Shown here one piece after another: positions 13,831 to 22,361 of a DNA stretch of 25,914 bases. The notes beneath the pieces are model-generated. The model had not been told where the DNA came from. It searched no databases and saw only the letters and a program-made list of their open reading frames with translations. Each line of letters opens with the position of its first letter. The stretch's first letter is position 1. Origin of the DNA: Treponema sp. (lineage in GTDB: Bacteria > Spirochaetota > Spirochaetia > Treponematales > Breznakiellaceae). The stretch covers positions 1-25,914 of the forward strand of contig JAISBR010000170.1 of the NCBI GenBank assembly GCA_031266095.1, read 5' to 3'. Position numbers and translations under genes: made by a program.

Positions 13831-14774
13831 AGGCGGTCCCGGTAACCCGCGCGTCTGTGGCCGCTGCGCGGACGGCCGCCAAAAAAGTGGAACAGCGTCG
13901 AAGCCGCGTCCGCGGCGGTGGACAAGTCCAGATAGGCCGCGCCGGCGCGACGGCAGAGACTGAGCCACAGTTCCGCCCGGTCTTCATGCCACCGGGACCA
14001 GGCCTCGCTGAAGGAAGCGAAGCCGGTGGGGGCCGCAATCCGCAGGCCTGTTTCAGGGTCCTCCATAGTAATAAGCCCCCGATCGGGCAAGTCCCTGTCC
14101 AGGGGATCGCTGATACGTAGCGCTATCACGTCGTGGGTACGGCTCAGATCGCCGAGCTCTTGTTCCCAGTTCACGCTCAAAAAATCGGAAATCAAAACCA
14201 CCAGGCTCCGTCGCTTGAGCAGCCGCCCGGCACCGGCCAAGGCCCCCCGCAGATTACTGCCCCATTCCGCGTGTTCCCGCCGGGGGAAAGAGCGGTTTTG
14301 ATACTGGAGGGCGCCTGAGATAAGCGCCATCGTATGACGCCGTCCCTTACGGGGCGGAAAAACCCGTTCCATTTCCCGATCAAAGAGGAAGGCCCCGACC
14401 CGCTGGCCGGTACACTCCGCGGAAAAGGCGATCAGCGCCATAGCAAGCAGGGCCTGCTCATAGGGCGTCGGGCGTTCGGCGCCGGGAGCCGGCAGCGCCG
14501 GCCTCCGCATAGAGGCGGAAGTATCCAGCAGGATCATAATCGTCAGTTCCCGCTCCTCCCGGTACATCTTCACAAAGGGTACGCCGAAACGGGCGCTCGC
14601 GTTCCAGTCGATGAAACGCGAATCATCGCCCCATTGGTAATGCCGGGCCTCGTCAAACTCCATACCCTGGCCCTTGAAGATCGAGCGGAAATTACCGGAC
14701 AGGAGATCCTCCGCGAGGAGTTCGGCGATAATAGGGAACGTAGTTATTTTCCGCAGCAGTTCATGGGTATCCAT
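13827..14774 (-). CDS. DUF58 protein (VWA-like), MoxR partner
   Basis: A 315-residue soluble protein of the DUF58 family. The signature region GMEFDEARHYQWGDDSRFIDWNASAR (about 37-62) is intact, and the following VWA-like core has LLDTSASM (82-89) as a metal-site DxSxS motif. Family members are regularly encoded beside MoxR ATPases and are thought to be their targets or adaptors. The ATG at 14774 has GAGGG about 6 nt upstream and lies 20 nt after the moxR stop. The 3' end abuts repeat copy 3, which supplies the last two bases of the stop codon, so the original C-terminus may have been changed by a few residues. Confidence 0.9.
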   Translation of the reverse strand: MDTHELLRKITTFPIIAELLAEDLLSGNFRSIFKGQGMEFDEARHYQWGDDSRFIDWNASARFGVPFVKMYREERELTIMILLDTSASMRRPALPAPGAERPTPYEQALLAMALIAFSAECTGQRVGAFLFDREMERVFPPRKGRRHTMALISGALQYQNRSFPRREHAEWGSNLRGALAGAGRLLKRRSLVVLISDFLSVNWEQELGDLSRTHDVIALRISDPLDRDLPDRGLITMEDPETGLRIAAPTGFASFSEAWSRWHEDRAELWLSLCRRAGAAYLDLSTAADAASTLFHFFGGRPRSGHRRAGYRDRL

Positions 14775-14794
14775 CGGTATCCCTCGCGTACCGC

Positions 14795-15814
14795 TCAGGG
14801 AACAGGCACATGGGAGAGTATCCGGGAGATAACGGCATCCGCGTCCAGGCCTTCCGCTTCGGCCTCATAGGAAAGTACGATCCGGTGCCGCAGCACCGGG
14901 TACGCGGCGGCCTTTACGTCATCGGGGGTCACGAAAGACCGGCCGGCAAAGAGCGCGAGAATGCGGGAACAGCGGTAGAGGGCGATGGAGGCGCGGGGAG
15001 ACGCCCCGAAGGAGATGCTGCGGTATAAGCCTTCCCCCACGGCCGCCTGAGCGGCGGCATGGGACCGCGCGGGAGCGGGCCTGGTAGCGGTGACGATAGA
15101 CACCAGATACTGGCTTATCCCCTCGTCAACATGGACGGAATCCGCGGCGCTCCGCAGCAAGTCAAGGGTACCGGCGTCAAGCACCGGCGAGAGCGGGGGG
15201 CCCTGCCTTTCGGCGGGGGACAGGGACATTCCCGCGTTACGGCTGACAATGGCAAGCTCTTCTTCGGGGGCCGGATAGCTTACCAGTAACTTAAGGAGAA
15301 AACGGTCCAGTTCCGCCTCCGGCAGAGAATAGGTTCCTTCATGCTCGATAGGGTTCTCGGTGGCAAGCACAAAAAAGGGGGCCGGCAGTGGGTAACTGAT
15401 CTCACCAATGGTCACCTGCTTTTCTTCCATTGCCTCAAGCAGCGCGGACTGTACCTTGGCCGGCGCGCGGTTTATCTCATCGGCCAGAATCACATTGGCA
15501 AAGACCGGCCCCCGGCGCACGGAAAAACTCCCCCTGGCCTGCTCCCACATTAAGGTCCCGGTCAGATCAGCCGGCAGCAGGTCCGGGGTGAACTGTATAC
15601 GCTTGAAGACCAGCCCGGTAATCTCCGCGAGGCTTTTCACCGCCAGGGTCTTGGCCAGCCCCGGCACCCCTTCAAGCAGTATATGCCCCCCGGCGATAAG
15701 GGCGGTCAGGAGCCCATCGATCATAGCCCGCTGTCCCACGATACGTTTCGCCAGTTCCGCGCGGCACCGGTCAATCATCTCCGCGCTCCGGGTCAGGACT
15801 TCATTACTAACCAT
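14795..15814 (-). CDS. moxR: MoxR-family AAA+ ATPase
   Basis: A 339-residue cytoplasmic AAA+ ATPase thought to act as a chaperone for metal insertion or complex assembly with VWA-domain partners. Visible motifs (numbered from ATG 15814): Walker A GVPGLAKT (49-56), Walker B VILADEINR (108-116), sensor ATENP, and the C-terminal lid domain with SFGASPRASI. It is the first gene of moxR-DUF58-batD-batA-batB. The start is chosen as ATG 15814 because the -10 box ends 7 nt before it; ATG 15823 overlaps that box, and the longer frame to 15925 runs upstream of the promoter. There is no ribosome site, so leaderless translation is predicted. Confidence 0.92.
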   Translation of the reverse strand: MVSNEVLTRSAEMIDRCRAELAKRIVGQRAMIDGLLTALIAGGHILLEGVPGLAKTLAVKSLAEITGLVFKRIQFTPDLLPADLTGTLMWEQARGSFSVRRGPVFANVILADEINRAPAKVQSALLEAMEEKQVTIGEISYPLPAPFFVLATENPIEHEGTYSLPEAELDRFLLKLLVSYPAPEEELAIVSRNAGMSLSPAERQGPPLSPVLDAGTLDLLRSAADSVHVDEGISQYLVSIVTATRPAPARSHAAAQAAVGEGLYRSISFGASPRASIALYRCSRILALFAGRSFVTPDDVKAAAYPVLRHRIVLSYEAEAEGLDADAVISRILSHVPVP

Positions 15815-15821
15815 ACTACTC

Positions 15822-15850
15822 ATTGTAATCAAGCGGGGAACAAAGCGCAA
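15822..15850 (-). promoter_or_regulatory. Promoter directly before moxR (leaderless)
   Basis: Reverse-strand TTGCGC (15850-15845), exactly 17 bp, TACAAT (15827-15822). Seven nt (GAGTAGT) separate it from ATG 15814. The expected transcript begins 0-2 nt before the start codon. Confidence 0.55.
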
Positions 15851-16017
15851 TGCGCGAAAAACATGCGCACAGTACCGCCGCAGGCCGTACTCCGGGCCGC
15901 ATTCCTGCTTAAAGGGCGGGCGCATTACCGGCCGGATCGGGGTTTGGATCCGGGTGGTTTAGGGATCAACGACGGGAGACTTCTCCGGCGGCCCGGCCGG
16001 TGTCCGGCGTCAGCGCG

Positions 16018-16803
16018 CTAATTTGCCTCGGGAAGCTTGAGTATGCCGATAAAGGTAGGATTGCTGTAGACGGGGTTCATCTTATCCCGTCCGGTGGAAA
16101 CGATATAAAGCGATACATAGGCGTAACGGATAGTAGGCGCGCTGTTGGGGGATACATCCATATTAGTTTTATCGGTGGCATTGGCGCCGGCGTTAAGGTC
16201 CGCGTGATTTTGAAAGTACCGATTCGGTAAGGGCCTAGAGGTATCAGTTTGTATACCATCCTGACCGGTGGAACGGTACAGGTTATAGGACGTCCCTCCG
16301 TCAAACGTCAGCGTGGGAATATTCCCGGTAACGGGCGGAAAATCTATCACGATTGTTTTACCCCTGCTGCCGGAACCTAACAGTGTTCTGATCTCCGTAC
16401 CTTGCAGGAACATTTCATAATAGCCCCTGCTCCTGAACAGGCTGCCGACATTGGTACTGCCCGAGCTGCTGGTAAGATCGGTACTGGGATAAATAGCGGC
16501 ATAGTCCGAGGCCAAGGTACTGTTTATAGCGCTCAGCGCGGAACTGGAAGTCTGAATCTGGCCGCTCTCATTTTGACCGCTGATATAAATACGGTATAAA
16601 AGACTAAAATTGGTAAAAACATTGCTGCCGATATTAGGCAGCCTGATAGTGGCCTTATTGTTCAATACAACTTCCACAATATTACCCTGGGGTACCGGTT
16701 CAACATAGGCATACTCTTCCAATCCGCAGGACGTCAGCCCCCCCGATACCATACCCAGCACGACAGCAGCCACTACAATCGAAACATGTACTTTTTTTGT
16801 CAT
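16018..16803 (-). CDS. Lipoprotein of unknown function
   Basis: A 261-residue exported protein. ATG 16803 follows a strong AGGAGAG; fifteen further upstream codons are open but unsupported. The signal peptide (residues 1-25) ends in LTSC with C26 as the lipidated residue. The mature protein is rich in S, T, N and aromatic residues and has no cysteine or enzyme motif I recognise; it looks like a beta-rich envelope protein. It stands alone between the moxR operon and the terminator of the scpA operon, with its own weak promoter. Function unknown. Confidence 0.75.
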   Translation of the reverse strand: MTKKVHVSIVVAAVVLGMVSGGLTSCGLEEYAYVEPVPQGNIVEVVLNNKATIRLPNIGSNVFTNFSLLYRIYISGQNESGQIQTSSSALSAINSTLASDYAAIYPSTDLTSSSGSTNVGSLFRSRGYYEMFLQGTEIRTLLGSGSRGKTIVIDFPPVTGNIPTLTFDGGTSYNLYRSTGQDGIQTDTSRPLPNRYFQNHADLNAGANATDKTNMDVSPNSAPTIRYAYVSLYIVSTGRDKMNPVYSNPTFIGILKLPEAN

Positions 16804-16820
16804 AATCTCTCCTCTCTTAC

Positions 16821-16848
16821 CATATACCATCCCCGCCCTTTTTAACAA
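16821..16848 (-). promoter_or_regulatory. Possible promoter of the 16.0-16.8 kb lipoprotein gene
   Basis: Reverse-strand TTGTTA (16848-16843), 16 bp, TATATG (16826-16821). The start near 16814 leaves a short leader that is essentially the AGGAGAG ribosome site. Match quality is moderate. Confidence 0.35.
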
Positions 16849-16911
16849 GCCAAAAGCGGCTTTTGCGGCACCGCTGATTCAGGGCGGCGGGCCTCACTTT
16901 TTCAGCGGAAT

Positions 16912-16939
16912 TTGTTCGGAAACCGAAGTTTCCGAACAA
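16912..16939 (-). terminator. Hairpin with UUCG tetraloop ending the scpA operon
   Basis: A perfect 12-bp stem, TTGTTCGGAAAC and GTTTCCGAACAA, with a 4-nt loop. On the reverse strand the loop reads C(TTCG)G, the very stable tetraloop. It begins 2 nt after the TPR gene stop codon. There is no T-run, but its position and stability make it a convincing 3'-end structure. It also belongs to the intergenic hairpin family. Confidence 0.65.
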
Positions 16940-16941
16940 GC

Positions 16942-17616
16942 CTATTGTATCTCAAGCGCGATAATCCGGCTGTGGGCCAGGCTGGTCCACACCGCGTCGC
17001 TGGGCCAGCCTGAGATCACCGCGCGGTAGGCGTCAAGGGCGGCACCGCGATCATGCAGCGATTCCCAGAGCCTGCCGATGGAAAACTGCGCTCTGGCGGC
17101 GCCGGGAAAAACGCCGCCGGGGTGGGATACGCTCCGGGTGTAGAGCTCTATGGCTTCCTCATTTTTTCCCTGTTCCTCAGCCGCCACACCGGCGTTGAAA
17201 TACGCCGCCGGAGCGAGGTACGTTTTCGCCGCCGCCCCGGCGGCTCTGGTCCAGGCCTGTTCAGCTTCGGCCCATTCTTTTTTATCGGCATAGACGGCGG
17301 CGATAATTGACCATGCCCTGCCGCCCGCGTAACCGGAGGTTTTTCCCGCAAAGACATTAAGCTCCGCGAGCAGAGTCTCCACCTTCTCCGCCGAAGATTC
17401 TTCATTGATAGTAAAGCGTAGTTCCTCATAGCGGCGGTTAAATTCCTCAACACTGCTTATCGCCTTTTTCCGGAACAGGTCCATGAGGGAAAATATCGCC
17501 ACCACCGCTATCAACAGCACCGCCGTACTGCCCAGTACTATAAAAATAGGCTTTCTGTTTTTCCGCGCCAATTCATTAATACGCTCACCCAGGCTCAATT
17601 TTTCAGTCTGCGTCAT
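16942..17616 (-). CDS. Membrane-anchored TPR protein (YfgM-like layout)
   Basis: A 224-residue protein with a cytoplasmic N-terminus, one membrane helix (about 24-46) and an exported helical region with tetratricopeptide-like repeats (about 70-215), for example WSIIAAVYADKKEWAEAEQAWTRAA and AYFNAGVAAEEQGKNEEAIELYTRS. The architecture is that of YfgM/DUF2133-type envelope proteins, which help outer-membrane protein handling, but the assignment is only by layout. AAGGAG overlaps the stop codon of the regulator gene upstream and lies 6 nt before ATG 17616, so the two are coupled. Confidence 0.8.
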   Translation of the reverse strand: MTQTEKLSLGERINELARKNRKPIFIVLGSTAVLLIAVVAIFSLMDLFRKKAISSVEEFNRRYEELRFTINEESSAEKVETLLAELNVFAGKTSGYAGGRAWSIIAAVYADKKEWAEAEQAWTRAAGAAAKTYLAPAAYFNAGVAAEEQGKNEEAIELYTRSVSHPGGVFPGAARAQFSIGRLWESLHDRGAALDAYRAVISGWPSDAVWTSLAHSRIIALEIQ

Positions 17617-17619
17617 ATA

Positions 17620-19134
17620 TCACTCCTTGGAATTAATTATATCCATCTCTTTTAACAGCTTCGATAAATAGGTCCGCTGAATATCCAGCGCCTTGGCGCT
17701 TTCAGTCTGGTTCCAGTTGTTTTCTTCCAATACCTTACGGATAAAATGAGTCTTAAACACGTTAATCGCGGTTTTCAGGTTCCGGTCTCCAGACTCCTCT
17801 TCCGCCATGCCGATGCCGGTTTTCAGGAAGAGATCCTCCCGCTGTATCAGCTTGTTCTTACCTATGACACAGGCCCGTTCTATACAGTTTTCAAGCTCCC
17901 GGATATTGCCCGGCCAGGAATAGGTAAGCATCGCTTCCATAGCTTCATCGGAAAAACCCTTAAACTGCTTTTTAGTTTCCCGCATAAACTTGTCGAGGAA
18001 AAAACGCGCCAGTTCGGGGATATCCTCAGGGCGCTGCCGCAGGGGCGGAATATAAAGGGGCAGCACGTTGAGACGATAATAGAGGTCGCGCCTGAATTCC
18101 CCTTTCTCCACCTGGACCTCAATGTCCTTGTTGGTCGCGGCCAGTATCCGTACATTGACGGTTACCGTGGTGTCGGATCCCAGCTTTTCAAAAGTCCTCT
18201 CCTGAATTACCCGCAGGAGCTTCGCCTGCAAAGCCAGGGGCAGATCGCCGATTTCGTCGAGGAAAATCGTGCCGCCGTCGGCCATCTCGAAACGGCCCTG
18301 TCTGTTGGCCACCGCGTTGGTAAAGGCGCCTTTGACATGGCCGAAAAGCTCACTCTCCAAAAGCCCCTCCGGCAGGGCCGCACAATTCACCCGGATAAAG
18401 GGGGCGCGGTTGCGGGGGCTGCGCAGGTGTATCTGTTCGGCAAACAGCTCTTTCCCTACCCCGCTTTCCCCCAGGATCAACACCGAGGAATCGGTCTTTG
18501 CCACCTGATCGATAATATCGATCTTTTCAAGGATGACGGGGCTTTTAGTTACGAAGGTGTGAAAGCCTTTGTTACTGTCAAGTCTGTCCTGCAAAATCTG
18601 AATCTCGCCGTAGGCCTGTTCAATACTCCTGGTGTTGACGATCGCTAATGCGGCCTGGTTGGCGAATATCTCAAGCCATTCAAGATCTTCCTGGGTAAAA
18701 CTATCTCCGTCCAGTTTGTTGATGACCTCAATAACCCCTATACATTCATCCTTTATCCGCATGGGGACCGCTATCATGGTGGTGGAAGGATAATCTATCT
18801 TGTTCGTAACATCCTGAAAATGACGTTTGTCGTTGGGAACATCATTTACGATGATTGACTTGTTGTGCTGGGCTACCCACCCGACAATGCCCTCCCCCAT
18901 CTTGACGGTAAATTGTTTAACTTCCTGGCTTTTGGAACCGGTGGCGACCTCAAAATGCAGCTCCTGCCGTTCCCTGTCCACCAGCAGCATGCTTGAGGCT
19001 TCGCCGCCGCAAAGCCTGGTAGCAGACCCCAGAATCCGGACAAGCAGGGGATGAACATCCCTGTAATTCGAGTTGATGAGAGTATTAATCTCAATCAGGG
19101 TATTAAATTTTTGAGCGTCAATTTTTGACAGCAT
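17620..19134 (-). CDS. GAF-AAA+-Fis transcription regulator (sigma-54 activator type)
   Basis: A 504-residue cytoplasmic regulator. Order: GAF sensor domain (about 25-170), AAA+ domain with Walker A GESGVGKE (222-229), Walker B GGTIFLDEI (288-296) and arginine-finger region FRRDLYYRL (347-355), then a Fis-type helix-turn-helix (about 468-498, NWNQTESAKALDIQRTYLSKLL). Such proteins bind upstream of sigma-54 promoters and open them using ATP. The sigma-54 contact loop reads GAFTNA (269-274) rather than the standard GAFTGA, a change at the fifth residue. There is no receiver domain, so the GAF domain probably senses a small ligand. It follows rpsA after 39 bp without a clear terminator and is probably in the same transcript. 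Confidence 0.9.
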   Translation of the reverse strand: MLSKIDAQKFNTLIEINTLINSNYRDVHPLLVRILGSATRLCGGEASSMLLVDRERQELHFEVATGSKSQEVKQFTVKMGEGIVGWVAQHNKSIIVNDVPNDKRHFQDVTNKIDYPSTTMIAVPMRIKDECIGVIEVINKLDGDSFTQEDLEWLEIFANQAALAIVNTRSIEQAYGEIQILQDRLDSNKGFHTFVTKSPVILEKIDIIDQVAKTDSSVLILGESGVGKELFAEQIHLRSPRNRAPFIRVNCAALPEGLLESELFGHVKGAFTNAVANRQGRFEMADGGTIFLDEIGDLPLALQAKLLRVIQERTFEKLGSDTTVTVNVRILAATNKDIEVQVEKGEFRRDLYYRLNVLPLYIPPLRQRPEDIPELARFFLDKFMRETKKQFKGFSDEAMEAMLTYSWPGNIRELENCIERACVIGKNKLIQREDLFLKTGIGMAEEESGDRNLKTAINVFKTHFIRKVLEENNWNQTESAKALDIQRTYLSKLLKEMDIINSKE

Positions 19135-19173
19135 ATCCGGCCGTCTGGTACACCGCCACCGTGGCGATGACCG

Positions 19174-20922
19174 CTAATTGGAATCCGTACCCTGGGGAGA
19201 GTCCTCATTATTTTTCGACTGCAACAGAGAACCCAGGGTATAAGTGGAATCGCTTGATTCCTCCTCAGCCATGTAACGGGATAGTTCCTCCCGCCGCACC
19301 TTCTTCTGATAATCACGGATCGAGAAAGCGACTTTTTGCTTATCACTCTGCAGCTCAAGAACCGCCGCCTTAACTTTATCGCCGACCTTGTATTTTTTCA
19401 GGGCCTCATCGGGATTCTCATCCCGGTTTTCGGTAAGGTTGGTTTTATGGATAAGCCCCTCAATGCCGCCGGGAACTCGTACAAAGACGCCGAAATCGGT
19501 AATCGAGGAAATCTCCCCTTCTACCGGAGAACCGGGTTTGTATGTTTGGCCAAAACTCTTCCAGGGATCATCGGAAAGCTGCTTGATCCCCAGCTTGATG
19601 TTCCGGCCTTCACGGTCAATGCCGATAACCATGACTTCCACTTCCTGCCCCACCGCAAGCTCGCTTCCCGGATGCTTTACCTTCTTGGTCCAGGAAATGT
19701 CATCAACATGGAGGAAACCGTCGATGCCCTCCTCCAGTTCAATAAAAGCGCCGGCGTTGGTGATCTTCACTACCTTGCGGAGGAGTCTCGTTCCTACCGG
19801 GTATTTTTCGTCAATGCTTTCCCACGGATTAGCCGTTACCTGCTTAAGCCCCAATGATACCCTGCCCGCCTGTAGATCGTATCCGAGGATCATACATTCC
19901 ACAATATCGGCGGGTTTGACCAGTTCCTGCGGTTTCTGGATTTTTTTCACCCAGGAGAATTCGGAAATATGGGCAAGCCCTTCAATGCCTTCTTCCAGTT
20001 CGATGAAAGCGCCAAAATCGGTGAGCTTGGTCACTACGCCTTTAACTATATCGTTAACATGGTACTTGCTCTCAAAGTGGACCCAGGGATCGTCGGTAAA
20101 ATGCTTAAGTGAAAGGTTGATCCGTTTTTCCGCCGGATCAATGCGAATAACCTTGAGACGTATCTCCTGACCTTTTTTTACAAAGTCCTTAGGCCGGGTA
20201 ACATGCCCCCAGCTCATGTCGTTGATGTGCAGGAGGCCGTCAAAACCGCCAAGATCGATAAAAGCGCCGAAAGAGGTAAAGCTCTTCACCACACCGGTAA
20301 CATCGGCGCCGATGGGGGTATTCTCGAAAAACTCATTCCGTTTACGCTCAAGCTCTTCTTCCAGGAGCTTACGGCGATTCACCACAATATTGATTTTGCC
20401 GTCAGAATAGAGCCGTTCCACACTGAACCGGGTTTTAAGGCCGATGAATTTTTCCGGCTTATCGACCTTCTGGACGTCGGACTGGCTGATGGGAAGGAAA
20501 GCGTGTACCCCTGCGCCAAGGTTGACGTCAAAGCCGCCTTTGACCAGCTTTTCAATGACTCCCTCAACCGCAGTATGATCCTGGAAAGCCTGCCGGAGAT
20601 TCTTCCAGAAAATTTTAACGTCCGCTTTTTGTTTGGACACAATAACTTCCCCATGCTTATTCTCTTTGGTGATGAGGATAACCGAGACGGCGTCCCCAAT
20701 CTGAGGAATTTCGGTAAATTCGGAAACCGGTATTTTACCTTCGGATTTATACCCCACATCAATAAACACCTGATCCGTTGTTACTTGAATCACATTACCC
20801 TCGACCATTTGGCCTTCTTCAAGCTGTTCGAGGGATTTCAAGTACTCTTCCTGTAACTGTGTTTGAATATTCTCGCCGTCTTTTACCGGACTAGTGTCCG
20901 ATTCCACTTCCATCTGAGTCAT
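19174..20922 (-). CDS. rpsA: 30S ribosomal protein S1
   Basis: A 582-residue RNA-binding protein with six S1 domains at about 38-97, 117-183, 205-272, 291-360, 377-446 and 465-533, the full set of Gram-negative S1. The last four carry the conserved pattern FGAFI(E/D)L...GL(A/L)H. It helps the 30S subunit bind mRNA, mainly those with leaders. Start ATG 20922 follows AAGGA by 6 nt, placed over the end of cmk (9 nt gap); an overlapping ATG at 20927 is out of frame. In Treponema pallidum cmk and rpsA are annotated as one fused gene, as I recall; here they are separate. The presence of S1 is relevant because leaderless mRNAs do not need it. Confidence 0.96.
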   Translation of the reverse strand: MTQMEVESDTSPVKDGENIQTQLQEEYLKSLEQLEEGQMVEGNVIQVTTDQVFIDVGYKSEGKIPVSEFTEIPQIGDAVSVILITKENKHGEVIVSKQKADVKIFWKNLRQAFQDHTAVEGVIEKLVKGGFDVNLGAGVHAFLPISQSDVQKVDKPEKFIGLKTRFSVERLYSDGKINIVVNRRKLLEEELERKRNEFFENTPIGADVTGVVKSFTSFGAFIDLGGFDGLLHINDMSWGHVTRPKDFVKKGQEIRLKVIRIDPAEKRINLSLKHFTDDPWVHFESKYHVNDIVKGVVTKLTDFGAFIELEEGIEGLAHISEFSWVKKIQKPQELVKPADIVECMILGYDLQAGRVSLGLKQVTANPWESIDEKYPVGTRLLRKVVKITNAGAFIELEEGIDGFLHVDDISWTKKVKHPGSELAVGQEVEVMVIGIDREGRNIKLGIKQLSDDPWKSFGQTYKPGSPVEGEISSITDFGVFVRVPGGIEGLIHKTNLTENRDENPDEALKKYKVGDKVKAAVLELQSDKQKVAFSIRDYQKKVRREELSRYMAEEESSDSTYTLGSLLQSKNNEDSPQGTDSN

Positions 20923-20931
20923 GTCATGTCC

Positions 20932-21594
20932 TTATGCTTTATTTTCCTGCTTTATTCTTTCTACTAATGTGTCATAAACTTCATTTATGGTCAAGCCCGA
21001 TGTGTCAATATACTGTACTCCGGGCGCGATTTTAAGGCTTCCTTCAATCTTATTCTTGTCGATTGCGTCCCGCTCCGCTATGGTTTTACCGATTTCCTCA
21101 AGGCTGAGCCGGGAAACCCCCTGGTCAAAACGCCGTCTTGCGCGGGATTCAACCGAGGCGTCCAGATAAAACCGGTATTCGGCGCCGGGAAAAACCACGG
21201 TGGTCATATCCCTGCCCTCAACAACCAGGTCCCGCCCCTCGGCGAGTTTGCGGACAAGGTTATTTATCAGGCGCCGTATCGGCACAATCGCCGAAAGAGG
21301 CGCTGAAAAACGGTCGATTTCATCGGTGTGAAGAGCATCGGTAACATCCTCGGCTTCCAGAAAAACCCGGTCCTTCCGGTAGTCAATCACCGCCTTTTGG
21401 GCGAATTCCAGGGCTTTTTCGCTGTCGGTGGGGTTGATATTGGCCCTGAGACAACCCAAAGTGATGGCCCGGTAGAGGTTCCCCGAATTAATGTAAGTAA
21501 ACTCTCCATCGTCTTCGTTTCTGAGCCGGCCGGCCAGCAGTTTGGCTATAGTACTTTTTCCCGAACCGGCCGGCCCGTCAATGGCTATGACCAT
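20932..21594 (-). CDS. cmk: Cytidylate kinase
   Basis: A 220-residue cytoplasmic enzyme that phosphorylates CMP and dCMP with ATP, feeding RNA, DNA and lipid precursors. P-loop DGPAGSGKST (6-15), NSGNLYRAIT (36-45) as the substrate site, VVEGRDMTTVVFPGAE (about 123-138) and the lid RARRRFDQG are all present, at normal length. Here GRDMTT replaces the usual GRDIGT, a modest change near the CMP site. ATG 21594 follows GGAGGAG by about 7 nt and overlaps the end of the pseudouridine synthase gene by 17 bp, so they are coupled. rpsA follows directly. Confidence 0.95.
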   Translation of the reverse strand: MVIAIDGPAGSGKSTIAKLLAGRLRNEDDGEFTYINSGNLYRAITLGCLRANINPTDSEKALEFAQKAVIDYRKDRVFLEAEDVTDALHTDEIDRFSAPLSAIVPIRRLINNLVRKLAEGRDLVVEGRDMTTVVFPGAEYRFYLDASVESRARRRFDQGVSRLSLEEIGKTIAERDAIDKNKIEGSLKIAPGVQYIDTSGLTINEVYDTLVERIKQENKA

Positions 21595-22303
21595 GGTTTA
21601 ACTCCTCCAATTCAGTCTTGGTCAAAGGCCGCGAAGCGCCTTCAGCCAGGTCCCCGAGCAATACCGGGCCGACCCGGACCCGGCAAAGCCGCGCCGGATG
21701 CAGGTGGAAGTGGGAAAACAAGCGCCGGATTTCCCTGTTTTTACCCTCAACCAGTACTACCCGCAGCTTTTTGCTGCCGGTTTTTTCCGCTTCTTTCGCC
21801 TGGTAGCGGATACCGTCAATGGTGATTCCCCGGATAAATGCCTCTACCGCCGTGTCCGGAATATGGCCGGTCGCTTCCACAATGTACTCTTTTTCCAAGC
21901 CAAAACGGGGATGCCCCAAACGGGCCGCAAAATCCCCGTCATTGGTAAAAAAAATAAGCCCCGAAGATAAAAAGTCCAGCCTGCCCACGTTATAGAGCCG
22001 CTCCGAAACGCCCGCCGGAAGCAGATCCAGGGCCAGGGGCCGGCCCTGGGGGTCATGGGAACTACAAATATAGCCCGGCGGCTTGTGAAGCGCAAGGTAA
22101 AGCAGCCGGCTTTCCGTCCGCACGGGTTTGCCGTCCAGCAGCACCAGATCACCGGGGAAGACCTTGCTCCCCTGGACAGTAACCACTTCCCCATTCACGG
22201 ATACCCTGCCCCCGGCGATGAGCGTCTCGGCGGTTCGGCGCGAGGCCAGTCCTGCGTGGGCTAAATATACCTGCAAACGCCGGCCTTTATCCCCGCTGTT
22301 CAA
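21578..22303 (-). CDS. Pseudouridine synthase, RluB/RsuA family
   Basis: A 241-residue RNA-modifying enzyme that isomerises uridine in rRNA. The N-terminal S4 RNA-binding domain (about 9-60, LQVYLAHAGLASRR...) is followed by the RsuA/RluB/RluE/RluF catalytic domain, with the active-site aspartate D110 in NVGRLDFLSSGL and later EGKNREIRRLF. Its place between scpB and cmk is that of rluB in many genomes. The start is TTG at 22303 with AGGG close upstream; no ATG is available nearby. It overlaps cmk at its 3' end. Which uridine it modifies (23S 2605 in RluB) is inferred from context. Confidence 0.92.
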   Translation of the reverse strand: MNSGDKGRRLQVYLAHAGLASRRTAETLIAGGRVSVNGEVVTVQGSKVFPGDLVLLDGKPVRTESRLLYLALHKPPGYICSSHDPQGRPLALDLLPAGVSERLYNVGRLDFLSSGLIFFTNDGDFAARLGHPRFGLEKEYIVEATGHIPDTAVEAFIRGITIDGIRYQAKEAEKTGSKKLRVVLVEGKNREIRRLFSHFHLHPARLCRVRVGPVLLGDLAEGASRPLTKTELEELNHGHSH

Positions 22304-22361
22304 AACCCTGCCTCGTTACCCCGCCGGGAAAGCGGGACAAAACCCGTTGCGCTTGTGTAAC

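Noticed and set aside
15815..15925. Longer moxR start
   Set aside because: The extra codons run through the promoter and add arginine- and cysteine-rich residues not seen in MoxR proteins.
17746..18648. 300-codon forward frame opposite the GAF-AAA+-Fis regulator
   Set aside because: It is antisense to a gene with intact motifs throughout, shows no motif or ribosome site, and is a typical shadow frame of GC-rich coding DNA.
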